Part shown: positions 1 to 6,086 of the stretch, piece after piece
How the letters are laid out: every line of letters starts with the position of its first letter
How positions within the stretch are numbered: position 1 is the stretch's first letter
DNA from: Actinomycetes bacterium
Lineage (GTDB): Bacteria; Actinomycetota; Actinomycetes; Propionibacteriales; Propionibacteriaceae
Assembly (NCBI GenBank): GCA_021794705.1
Contig: JAJYQH010000135.1
Coordinates: 1-6,831 of the forward strand
Reading direction: 5' to 3'
DNA: 6,831 bases
Position numbers and translations under genes: made by a program
The notes under the pieces: model-generated
What the model was told of the DNA's origin: nothing
Databases searched by the model: none
What the model saw: only the letters and a program-made list of their open reading frames with translations

Positions 1-597
1 GTGGCGCTGCTCGCATCGGTGGGGGTGCTGCGGGTGCACCCCACCCGCCCCCAGGTGGCCGGCATCCTCGTGACCCTCGCCGGGGTCGTGCTCACCGTGG
101 TCGCGGGCGGCCTGAGCGCCGGGTTCGACGCGTGGGGCTACCTGTTCCTCGTCGCCGCGGTCGTCGCCTATTCGCTCTACTCGGTCTTCGCCCAGCTGTG
201 GAGCCACGCCCGCGAGATCGACAAGACCTTCGTCATGGTGGCCTCGGGGGCGATCGTGTTCGGCGGGATCACCGTGGTGCGGCACGCCGCCGACGGGACG
301 CTGCCCGCGCTCGCCACCCTGCCCGCGCACGACCTGCGGTTCGGCGGCTCCGTGCTGTTCCTCGCGCTCGGCCCGACCATCGCGGCGTTCTTCCTCCAGA
401 ACGTCGCCATCGGCACGCTCGGCAGCAACGGCTACGCGACCTTCATCGGCCTCTCGGCGCTCGTCGCGGTGCTGTCCGGGTCGCTGGTGCTCGGGGAGCA
501 CCTCAGCCCCGCCCAGTGGGCCGGCGGCGTCCTCATCCTCGGCGGCGTCTACGTCGCCAACCGGCGGCGTCCAATCGTGCCGGCCGTCCCCACCTGA
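1..597 (+). CDS. EamA/DMT-superfamily transporter, 3' part (5' end outside window)
   Basis: The 198 visible residues form the C-terminal two thirds of an inner-membrane permease of the drug/metabolite transporter (EamA) superfamily. About six hydrophobic segments can be seen, near residues 18-36, 45-65, 77-93, 117-135, 145-165 and 172-187. They include the family-typical end of the first EamA repeat (PQVAGILVTLAGVVL) and the second-repeat signatures ALGPTIAAFFLQNVAI, LVLGEHLSPAQWAGG and LILGGVYVANRR. Full-length members have about 300 residues and ten helices, so the first four or so helices lie upstream. The GTG at base 1 is most likely an internal valine codon and not the start. The gene ends with TGA, 63 nt before the downstream oxidoreductase on the same strand. 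Substrates in this superfamily are diverse (amino acids, metabolites, drugs) and cannot be deduced here. Confidence 0.88.
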   Translation: MALLASVGVLRVHPTRPQVAGILVTLAGVVLTVVAGGLSAGFDAWGYLFLVAAVVAYSLYSVFAQLWSHAREIDKTFVMVASGAIVFGGITVVRHAADGTLPALATLPAHDLRFGGSVLFLALGPTIAAFFLQNVAIGTLGSNGYATFIGLSALVAVLSGSLVLGEHLSPAQWAGGVLILGGVYVANRRRPIVPAVPT

Positions 598-600
598 GTT

Positions 601-621
601 CGCCCGGCCCGGGGGCGGGCG
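601..621 (+). terminator. Possible GC-rich hairpin after the transporter gene
   Basis: CGCCCG (601-606) is complementary to CGGGCG (616-621). Two further inner pairs follow after one mismatch, leaving a 3-nt loop. It begins 3 nt after the transporter stop codon, but no T-run follows it. It could therefore be a weak terminator or simply a chance structure in GC-rich DNA. Confidence 0.3.
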
Positions 622-625
622 CCAG

Positions 626-631
626 TAGGCT
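626..631 (+). promoter_or_regulatory. Candidate -10 box (TAGGCT) for the oxidoreductase gene
   Basis: TAGGCT fits the loose actinobacterial TANNNT -10 pattern and would start a transcript near 638, giving a leader of roughly 23 nt. No TTGACA-like -35 hexamer is seen 16-19 nt upstream, where the sequence is a GC-rich hairpin. The call therefore rests on the -10 match and its position alone. Read-through from the transporter gene is the alternative. Confidence 0.3.
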
Positions 632-650
632 CACGGTGTTCCCACGCCAG

Positions 651-655
651 GGAGG
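651..655 (+). promoter_or_regulatory. Shine-Dalgarno site of the oxidoreductase gene
   Basis: GGAGG ends 5 nt before the ATG at 661. This strong site fixes the start of the Gfo/Idh/MocA gene and argues against any later in-frame start. Confidence 0.75.
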
Positions 656-660
656 CACGC

Positions 661-1620
661 ATGCTCCGGTTCGGCATCATCGGCAGCAACTTCATCAGCG
701 ACTGGTTCGTCAGCGCCTGCCGCCGCAGCGGGGTGTGCGAGCCGGTGGCCGTCTACTCCCGGGACGCCGCCCGGGGCGAGGCCTTCGCGACCCGGCACGG
801 CCTCGCCGGCAATGTCACCTCGCTGCCGGCCCTGCTCGACCGCTGTGACGCGGTCTACGTGGCGAGTCCGAACCTGCTGCACCACGAGCAGTCGTGCCGG
901 GCGATCGAGGCGGGCCGGCACGTGCTCTGTGAGAAGACCCTCGGGGCCACCGCGGACCAGGCCCGCGACGTGTTCGAGCGCGCCGCCCGCAACCGGGTGG
1001 TGGCGATGGAGGCCACCCGGCCGCTCTACGACCCCGCCTGGGACGCCGTCCGCCAGCGGTTGCCCCTGCTCGGCCCGATCCACCAGGTGCACTTCGACAA
1101 GCAGCAGTACTCCTCCCGCTACGACCGCTTCCGCGCCGGCGAGCGGGTCAACGCGTTCGACCCCACGCTCGCCAACTCCGCGGCCGCCGACATCGGCGTC
1201 TACTGCCTCGAACCTGCACTCGACCTGTTCGGGACGCCGCGCCGGGCGACCGGGATGGGGGTGCTGCTCGACAACGGGTTCGAGGGTGCCGGCGTCCTCG
1301 TGCTCGACTACCCGGGAATGGCCGTCACCTGCTCCTGGTCGAAGATCAGTTCGAGCCGGGTGCCGAGCAGCATCCACGGGGAGCAGGGGACGCTGCTGCT
1401 CGACTCCGTGTCCAGCCCCGCGCACGTGCGACTCGCGTGGCGCGACGGGGTGGAGGAGGTCGTGCTCGACAACCCGGTACCCGACGACGCCGACAACATG
1501 GTGCACGAGGTGCGCGCCTTCGCGGCCCTCGTCGCGCGCGGGTCGGGAGACCCCGAGCGGGAGGCGGTCACCGTCGGCGCCCGGGAGCTCATCGACCAGT
1601 ACCTCGCCGCGCTGTCCTGA
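661..1620 (+). CDS. Gfo/Idh/MocA-family NAD(P)-dependent oxidoreductase
   Basis: This is a complete 319-residue protein. The N-terminal Rossmann fold opens with FGIIGSNFISDWF (residues 4-16, dinucleotide-binding glycine turn). It continues through VYVASPNLLHHE (about 66-77) to C-EKTLG (90-95), which carries the family's conserved lysine, here Lys92. The usual EKP is EKT. The C-terminal alpha/beta domain starts near residue 120 and holds DIGVYCLEPALDLFGTP (177-193). Tyr181 sits where glucose-fructose oxidoreductase has its catalytic tyrosine in a similar DIGxY motif. Length and domain order are normal for the family, and there is no signal peptide, so the enzyme is probably cytoplasmic. Such enzymes oxidise or reduce hydroxyl or keto groups of sugars, inositols or dihydrodiols, but the substrate cannot be read from the sequence. 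The start is set by GGAGG 5 nt upstream. The TGA stop forms the outer end of a large inverted repeat. Confidence 0.93.
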   Translation: MLRFGIIGSNFISDWFVSACRRSGVCEPVAVYSRDAARGEAFATRHGLAGNVTSLPALLDRCDAVYVASPNLLHHEQSCRAIEAGRHVLCEKTLGATADQARDVFERAARNRVVAMEATRPLYDPAWDAVRQRLPLLGPIHQVHFDKQQYSSRYDRFRAGERVNAFDPTLANSAAADIGVYCLEPALDLFGTPRRATGMGVLLDNGFEGAGVLVLDYPGMAVTCSWSKISSSRVPSSIHGEQGTLLLDSVSSPAHVRLAWRDGVEEVVLDNPVPDDADNMVHEVRAFAALVARGSGDPEREAVTVGARELIDQYLAALS

Positions 1621-1695
1621 GAGGAATGCCGGGCCAGATGCCCGGGGAGTGCGCGAAAACGTACACAACCCCCATCTGGCCCGGCATTCCTCTCA
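1618..1695. repeat. Perfect 23-bp inverted repeat with structured 32-nt spacer; candidate bidirectional terminator or palindromic element
   Basis: The arms at 1618-1640 and 1673-1695 are exact reverse complements over 23 bp. The left arm begins TGAGAGGAATGCC and the right arm ends GGCATTCCTCTCA. The spacer can pair further: GGGG 1644-1647 with CCCC 1669-1672 after a 3-nt bulge, then GTGCGCG 1649-1655 with CGTACAC 1660-1666 (one C-A mismatch, one G-U) around an AAAA loop. The element fills most of the 100-bp gap between two convergent genes, overlapping the stop codon of the upstream gene and ending 25 nt from the stop of the opposing GH3 gene. Its position suits a shared terminator. No T-run follows on either side, and the stem is longer than in most terminators, so a MITE/REP-like insertion is an alternative. 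Confidence 0.85.
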
Positions 1696-1720
1696 CCAAC
1701 GCCGCGATCCCGGCCCGGGA

Positions 1721-3955
1721 TCAGACGCCCCGGACCGCGTTCGCCCGGGCGATGACCTCGTCGAACTGCTCGGGGTCCATCCCCGAGAACCCGATCGCTG
1801 CGGCGAGAGGGATGTCGGCCAACATCCGCGCCATGTCCTCGTCGGGTTCCCCGAGGCCCCCCATGGTCTCCGCGAACCGGGCCATGAGCTGCTCGCCGAA
1901 ACCGGGCACCGCCATCGCCTCGCCGATCGTGGTGTCGAGGCTGATGGGGCGCACCGGCTCGTCGCCGGCCAGTTCCACCGCGGCGCTCAGCCGGAGGTCG
2001 CGGCTGGAGGCCCCGACGGCGACCGTGTAGCTGCCGGCCTCGACGACCCAGCGGTGGTCGCGGACGCTCCAGTACGCGAGGTCCTCCATCGGGATGTCGA
2101 TGCCCACTCGCCGCGAGTCACTGGGCTCGAGGGTGACGTCCGCGAAGCCCTTGAGCTCGCGCGGCGCCCGCACCACCGAGGAGCGGTCGATGGAGACGTA
2201 GGCCTGAACCACCTCGCGTCCGGCGCGGTCTCCGGTATTGGTCACGGTGACCTCCACCCGGACGCCGGACGCCGCGGACCCCACCGAGAGGTCGCTGTAG
2301 GCGAAGGTCGTGTACGACAGTCCGTGGCCGAATGGGAAGGCGACCTCGCGCTGCTGTGCGTCGTAGCCGCGGTAGCCGACGAACAGCCCCTCCCCGTAGT
2401 GGACGCCGGTGGCGTCCCCCGGGAAGGTGAGGTACGACGGGCAGTCCTCGAGGCGCACCGGGATCGTCTCCGCGACCCGGCCCGACGGGTTGACGACCCC
2501 GAACAGGACGTCGGCGAGGGCCGGGCCGCCCGCCTGTCCGAGCAGCCAGCCCTCGACGACGGCCCGGACGCGGTCGGCGAAGGGCAGCAGCACCGACGAC
2601 CCGTTGCTCAGCACGACCACGACGTTCGGGTTGACCGCGAGGACGTCGTCGAGCAGCGCCAGTTGCTCGGCGGGCAGGTCGAGGGTGGTGCGGTCGTAGC
2701 CCTCCGACTCATGGTTCTCGCCCAGGCCGAGGAACAGCAGCACCAGGCCGGCCGTGCGGGCGAGGGTGACGGCCTCCTCGTGCGCCCCCTCGGCCACCGG
2801 GTTGCGCGGATCGGTGGTGAAGCCGGGGGCGAAGGGGACATCGCGTCCAAGGACCGCGTGAAGTGCGTCGAGGGCGTTGTCGAGCCGCGTCGGGTTCACC
2901 CGGGACGAACCGGCCCCCTGGTACCGGGGCGTCCGGGCGAATTCCCCGATCACCGCCAGCGAGCCGGCGTCCCCGAAGTCCGCGGGGTCGAGCGGCAGCA
3001 CGCCGTCGTTGCTCAGCAGGACGATCGCCTGCTCGGCGGCGCGGCGGGCCAGCCCGTGGTGCGCGTCGACGTCGAACCGGCCGTCCGCGTCCTTCACCGA
3101 GTCGTGCGCGCGCCGGAGCACCGCCTCGACCCGTCGGTAGGCCCGGTCGATGGTCGGTTCGTCGATCTCGCCCGCGGCGAGGGCGCGCCGGACGGCGTCC
3201 TCGTGGGCCTTGTTGGCCGGCATCTCCAGGTCGAGGCCGGCGGTGAGGGCGGCCACCCGGTCGCGCACGGCGCCCCAGTCGGACACGACGAAGCCCTCGA
3301 ATCCCCACTCGTCGCGCAGCACCTCGGTGAGCAGCCAGTGGTTCTGGGAGGCAAGCACCCCGTTGATCCGGTTGTACGAGCACATCACCGTCCACGGCCG
3401 GGCGGTGCGGACGACGGTGCCGAACCCGCGCAGGTAGATCTCGCGCAGCGTCCGCTCGTCGACCTCGGAGCTGCGGCGCATCCGGTCGGTCTCCTGGTTG
3501 TTCGCCGCGAAGTGCTTGAGCGACGTGCCGACCCCCTGGCTCTGGACGCCGCGCACGTACGCGGACGCCAGCCGGCCGGTCAGGTGCGGGTCCTCGCTGA
3601 AGTACTCGAAGTTGCGTCCGCACAAGGGGGAGCGCTTGATGTTGGCTCCGGGGCCGAGCAGGACGCCGACCCCCAGCGCCCGCGACTCGATGCCGAGGGC
3701 ACGGCCGACCTCCTCGACGAGCGCGGGGTTCCACGTGGAGGCCAGCCCGACGGCCGGCGGGAAGCAGGTCGCGGGCACCGACTCGTTGAGCCCGACGTGG
3801 TCGGTGGCCCCCGCCTGCTTGCGGACGCCGTGCGGCCCGTCGGTGAGTATGACGGCGGGCAGGTCGGCCTCGGGCACCGGGGTGCTGTGCCAGAAGTCGG
3901 ACCCGCCGGTGAGGCTGATCTTGGCGGCGATGGGCAGGCTGGTGGACTCGGACAT
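1721..3955 (-). CDS. Glycoside hydrolase family 3 protein (beta-glucosidase type)
   Basis: This is a complete 744-residue enzyme predicted to cleave terminal beta-linked sugars, most often glucose, from glycosides or oligosaccharides. The GH3 N-terminal barrel (about 15-285) has TDGPHGVR (38-45), GRNFEYFSEDP (113-123), KHFAANNQE (147-155) and the nucleophile motif VVSDWGAV, with Asp226 as the expected nucleophile. The GH3 C-terminal domain (about 300-545) has GENHESEGYDRTTLDLP (412-428), the region expected to supply the acid/base glutamate. A fibronectin-III-like domain follows (about 565-655), then an extra tail of roughly 85 residues. No signal peptide is present, so it probably acts on imported sugars in the cytoplasm. 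GAGGAG lies 4 nt before the ATG. The gene is 86 nt downstream of the CLC gene on the same strand and could be co-transcribed or independent. The exact sugar (glucose, xylose, N-acetylglucosamine) is not certain; the SDW and ESEGYDR motifs favour the glucosidase/xylosidase side. Confidence 0.95.
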   Translation of the reverse strand: MSESTSLPIAAKISLTGGSDFWHSTPVPEADLPAVILTDGPHGVRKQAGATDHVGLNESVPATCFPPAVGLASTWNPALVEEVGRALGIESRALGVGVLLGPGANIKRSPLCGRNFEYFSEDPHLTGRLASAYVRGVQSQGVGTSLKHFAANNQETDRMRRSSEVDERTLREIYLRGFGTVVRTARPWTVMCSYNRINGVLASQNHWLLTEVLRDEWGFEGFVVSDWGAVRDRVAALTAGLDLEMPANKAHEDAVRRALAAGEIDEPTIDRAYRRVEAVLRRAHDSVKDADGRFDVDAHHGLARRAAEQAIVLLSNDGVLPLDPADFGDAGSLAVIGEFARTPRYQGAGSSRVNPTRLDNALDALHAVLGRDVPFAPGFTTDPRNPVAEGAHEEAVTLARTAGLVLLFLGLGENHESEGYDRTTLDLPAEQLALLDDVLAVNPNVVVVLSNGSSVLLPFADRVRAVVEGWLLGQAGGPALADVLFGVVNPSGRVAETIPVRLEDCPSYLTFPGDATGVHYGEGLFVGYRGYDAQQREVAFPFGHGLSYTTFAYSDLSVGSAASGVRVEVTVTNTGDRAGREVVQAYVSIDRSSVVRAPRELKGFADVTLEPSDSRRVGIDIPMEDLAYWSVRDHRWVVEAGSYTVAVGASSRDLRLSAAVELAGDEPVRPISLDTTIGEAMAVPGFGEQLMARFAETMGGLGEPDEDMARMLADIPLAAAIGFSGMDPEQFDEVIARANAVRGV

Positions 3956-3959
3956 GGGA

Positions 3960-3965
3960 CTCCTC
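3960..3965 (-). promoter_or_regulatory. Shine-Dalgarno site of the GH3 gene
   Basis: On the - strand GAGGAG precedes the ATG (3955-3953) with a 4-nt spacer. The spacing is slightly short but the match is good, and it supports this start for the glycosidase. Confidence 0.6.
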
Positions 3966-3970
3966 GTGGC

Positions 3971-4000
3971 GTCGTTGCCGGAATGAGTGTCGGTGCCGGA
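3971..4000. repeat. Near-identical 12-mer direct repeat upstream of the GH3 gene
   Basis: GTCGTTGCCGGA (3971-3982) and GTCGGTGCCGGA (3989-4000) differ at one base and start 18 bp apart. They lie in the leader or promoter region of the glycosidase gene. They could be paired binding sites for a sugar-responsive regulator, but this is inference; chance in GC-rich DNA cannot be excluded. Confidence 0.4.
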
Positions 4001-4015
4001 CGGCGGGAACCGCCG
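4001..4015. terminator. Short hairpin between the CLC and GH3 genes
   Basis: CGGCGG (4001-4006) and CCGCCG (4010-4015) can form a 6-bp stem with a GAA loop, 26 nt past the CLC stop codon (read on the - strand). No T-run follows. It could weakly terminate or attenuate CLC transcription before the glycosidase, or be part of the glycosidase regulatory region. Confidence 0.3.
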
Positions 4016-4041
4016 GGACAGAGCCGAGGATAACCGAGCGG

Positions 4042-5622
4042 TCAGGGTTCGGGGGCGGGGGGCGGAGGATCGGTCGGACTGGCGCCGTCGGGCGGGTACT
4101 CAGGGGGTTCCGCCGCCTCCGGGGGCCTCTGGGCGCGCTCGCTATCCGGGGCCTCGGCCGTCGTGTGCATCGCCCCCTCGGCCACCTCCTGGCCCTCCGC
4201 CTCGGCCTGCTCTTCCGCCTCGGCCCGGGCCTGCTCCTGGGCGGCCTCCTTCTCGAGGATGCGGACGGCCTTCTCGGCGGCCCGTTCCTCGAGCAGGTTC
4301 GCCTGGGCGTTGCGAACGGCCCGTGCGGTGAGCGAGTCGTAGATGGGTTCCGACTTGAGCATCGTCGCGACGAGCATTGCCATCGCGCAGGCGCCCAGCA
4401 TCTGGGGGAGCAGGTTGACCGAGTGCGTCATCTCGGTGGCGAGGATGAGCCCGGTGACCGGCGCGCGCACCGACGAGGTGAAGAACGCCGCCATCCCGAT
4501 GAGGGCGGCCCCGGCGAGGTCCGGCGTCATCGACGGGGCGACCGCCGCCCCGAGGAGGCCGACGAGCAGTCCGAGATCGGAGCCCATGACGAGCATCGGC
4601 GCGAACAGGCCGCCCGGCGTGAGGGCCGCGTAGCTGATGATGCCGAGGAAGAAGCGGACGACGAGGATGCCGACCACCGTGAGGATCGTGTCCTGGCCGG
4701 TGAGCGCCCGAGCGGTGAGGTCATCGCCGCCGCCGACGATCCACGGGGCGAAGAACGCCGCGCCGCCCACGGCCGCCCCGATCAGCCCCGCCCGCAGTTC
4801 CACCGGCCAGGTGCTCGTGTCGGCGATCCGCAGGCTGTACAGCACGGCCCGGTTGTAGAGGACGCCGACGTAGCCGGTCACCAGCCCGACGATCAGCACG
4901 AGCGGCGTCTGCACCAGCCGCGGGTCGTGCAGCGGGGCGACGTAGAAGTCGGAGGTGTTGCTGAGCAGCAGCGACGCGCTGCCGAACCCGGCGGCGGACG
5001 CCAGCAGGGTCGCGATCGTCGTGCGCGGGTCGAACCTCTTCACCAGTTCCTCGAGCACGAACACGCCACCCGCGATGGGAGCGTTGAACGCGGTCGCGAG
5101 CCCGGCGGCGGCGCCGGCGGCCACCAGCGTCCGCATGTCGTGCCGGTTGCGGCGGAGCAGGCGCGACAGGATCACCGCAATGTTGCCGCCCATCTGCACC
5201 GAGGGGCCCTCACGACCGAGGGCCAGCCCGGCCCCGATCGCCAGGACGCCGCCCACGTACTTGACCGGGAGGATGCGGGCGCTGCCCGGCGCGGTGCGCC
5301 CCTCGACCACGCCCTCGACGCGGGGGATGCCACTGCCCTCGGCGTGCGGTTCGACCTTGTGCACCAGCCAAGCCGCGGCGGCGGTGGCCGCGGCGGCGAC
5401 CGCGACGACGAGGAGGAAGCCGAAGAAGACGTTGCCGTGGGCCCAGCCGACGAACTGCGTGCGCACCGTGGCGATGCCCAGCAGCACGATGCGGAAGGTG
5501 GCGGCCATGAACCCGGTGAGCACGCCCACGAGCACCGCGGTCGCTGTGAACGCGAACAGGTGCCACGGCTGTTCGATGATCGTCACACGGCGTCGGCGGG
5601 CCATATCACCGCATTTTCCCAT
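4042..5622 (-). CDS. CLC-family chloride channel / chloride-proton antiporter
   Basis: This is a 526-residue inner-membrane protein with many hydrophobic helices between residues 20 and 425. All three CLC anion-pathway motifs are present: GSGIP (96-100), GREGP (136-140, gating Glu138) and GGLFAP (337-342). The tyrosine of the anion site is probably Tyr428 in KSEPIYDSL. FNAPIAGGVFVLEE (179-192) ends with Glu192, which aligns with the internal proton glutamate (Glu203) of E. coli ClcA. Keeping both glutamates indicates a Cl-/H+ exchanger and not a passive channel. Residues 440-480 are a Glu/Ala-rich, probably helical segment, and 495-526 are Pro/Glu-rich; no CBS domains follow. The start is uncertain: ATG at 5622 has only a poor AGGG directly before it, and Met7 (5604) is an alternative. 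The cupin gene ends 45 nt upstream on the same strand, so weak co-transcription is possible. Confidence 0.94.
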   Translation of the reverse strand: MGKCGDMARRRRVTIIEQPWHLFAFTATAVLVGVLTGFMAATFRIVLLGIATVRTQFVGWAHGNVFFGFLLVVAVAAAATAAAAWLVHKVEPHAEGSGIPRVEGVVEGRTAPGSARILPVKYVGGVLAIGAGLALGREGPSVQMGGNIAVILSRLLRRNRHDMRTLVAAGAAAGLATAFNAPIAGGVFVLEELVKRFDPRTTIATLLASAAGFGSASLLLSNTSDFYVAPLHDPRLVQTPLVLIVGLVTGYVGVLYNRAVLYSLRIADTSTWPVELRAGLIGAAVGGAAFFAPWIVGGGDDLTARALTGQDTILTVVGILVVRFFLGIISYAALTPGGLFAPMLVMGSDLGLLVGLLGAAVAPSMTPDLAGAALIGMAAFFTSSVRAPVTGLILATEMTHSVNLLPQMLGACAMAMLVATMLKSEPIYDSLTARAVRNAQANLLEERAAEKAVRILEKEAAQEQARAEAEEQAEAEGQEVAEGAMHTTAEAPDSERAQRPPEAAEPPEYPPDGASPTDPPPPAPEP

Positions 5623-5637
5623 ACCCTCACCCGGTCG

Positions 5638-5661
5638 CTCCCCGCTGAGAGCTCCGGGGAG
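5638..5661. terminator. 7-bp hairpin between the cupin and CLC genes
   Basis: CTCCCCG (5638-5644) is an exact inverted match to CGGGGAG (5655-5661), with a 10-nt loop. On the - strand it starts 6 nt after the cupin stop and ends 15 nt before the CLC start. Without a T-run it is a weak terminator candidate. It may instead limit access to the CLC translation start. Confidence 0.4.
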
Positions 5662-5667
5662 ATGGCG

Positions 5668-6081
5668 TCAGTGGGCGTGCCGGCAGGCGGCCGCGTAGTC
5701 GTCGTCGGCGACGTGCTCGGCCCAGGCGGTCGCCGGGGTCTCCGAGCCGGGGGACACCGTGCGGGTGAGCGCCAGGTGACTCATGAACGAGTCGTCCACG
5801 GCACCGTGCCAGTGCTGTTCGCCGGGCGGCGTCCACACCGTGTCCCCCGGTCGTAGCACGATGACGCTCTCCCGCGTGACGACCAGGCCCAGCCCCTCGG
5901 TGCAGTGCAGCAGCTGGCCGGTCGCGTGCGAGTGCCAGGCGGTGTGGGCGCCCGGCGTGAACCGGACGAGCGCCAGCCCGGTCCGGGCCTCGGGCTCGTC
6001 GGCGTGGTTGGTGACGTAGACGTCCCCGGTGAACAACTCGGCCGCGCCCTTGGTGGTGGGGCGCTTGGGAAGCAGGTGCAC
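5668..6081 (-). CDS. Small single-domain cupin protein, resembling the (R)-hydroxynitrile-lyase-like cupins
   Basis: This is a 137-residue protein with one beta-barrel cupin domain. Cupin motif 1 is G-x5-HSH-x3-Q-x6-G (residues 44-63: His50, His52, Gln56), with Gln in place of the usual Glu. Motif 2, PGDTVWTPPGEQHWHGA (78-94), supplies His90. The His/His/Gln/His metal set, the KGAAELFTGDV opening, the MSHLAL strand and the AWAEHVADDDY ending resemble the short manganese-binding cupins that include bacterial (R)-selective hydroxynitrile lyases. Related proteins are often annotated only as cupin, so the physiological reaction is unknown. The start is GTG at 6081, chosen because it sits just upstream of the conserved N-terminal pattern. 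A GAAGGG 9 nt before it lies inside the end of the LCP gene. Only 5 nt separate the two genes, which suggests one operon with translational coupling. Confidence 0.88.
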   Translation of the reverse strand: MHLLPKRPTTKGAAELFTGDVYVTNHADEPEARTGLALVRFTPGAHTAWHSHATGQLLHCTEGLGLVVTRESVIVLRPGDTVWTPPGEQHWHGAVDDSFMSHLALTRTVSPGSETPATAWAEHVADDDYAAACRHAH

Positions 6082-6086
6082 TCGGT

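Noticed and set aside
1..3. GTG at the first base as the true start of the transporter
   Set aside because: The family needs about 100 more N-terminal residues and four more helices. The visible sequence begins inside the end of the first EamA repeat.
631..1668. Open frame of about 345 codons on the - strand antisense to the oxidoreductase gene
   Set aside because: It has a His/Arg/Gly/Val-rich composition with no motifs, and it reads through the large inverted repeat. The + strand gene has clear Rossmann and catalytic motifs and a GGAGG site.
1641..1672. A small gene or CRISPR-like repeat in the palindrome spacer
   Set aside because: There is only one unit, with no repeat-spacer periodicity, and no ribosome site or start codon gives a credible peptide.
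4027..4032. TATCCT on the - strand as a -10 box for the GH3 gene
   Set aside because: The hexamer fits the loose pattern, but the expected -35 position is a C-run in the CLC coding end with no resemblance to TTGACA. The support is too weak to list as a promoter.
812..4033. Open frame of over 1000 codons on the + strand crossing the oxidoreductase and antisense to the GH3 gene
   Set aside because: The translation is Arg/Gly/Pro/His-rich low-complexity sequence with no family motifs. Long open frames without stops are expected opposite high-GC genes, and the GH3 gene on the other strand has complete domains and a ribosome-binding site.
4165..5856. Open frame of about 560 codons on the + strand antisense to the CLC gene
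   Set aside because: It is a charged, repetitive translation with no recognisable domain, and it runs across the start of the CLC gene and into the cupin gene. It is a shadow of the G+C-rich codon use.
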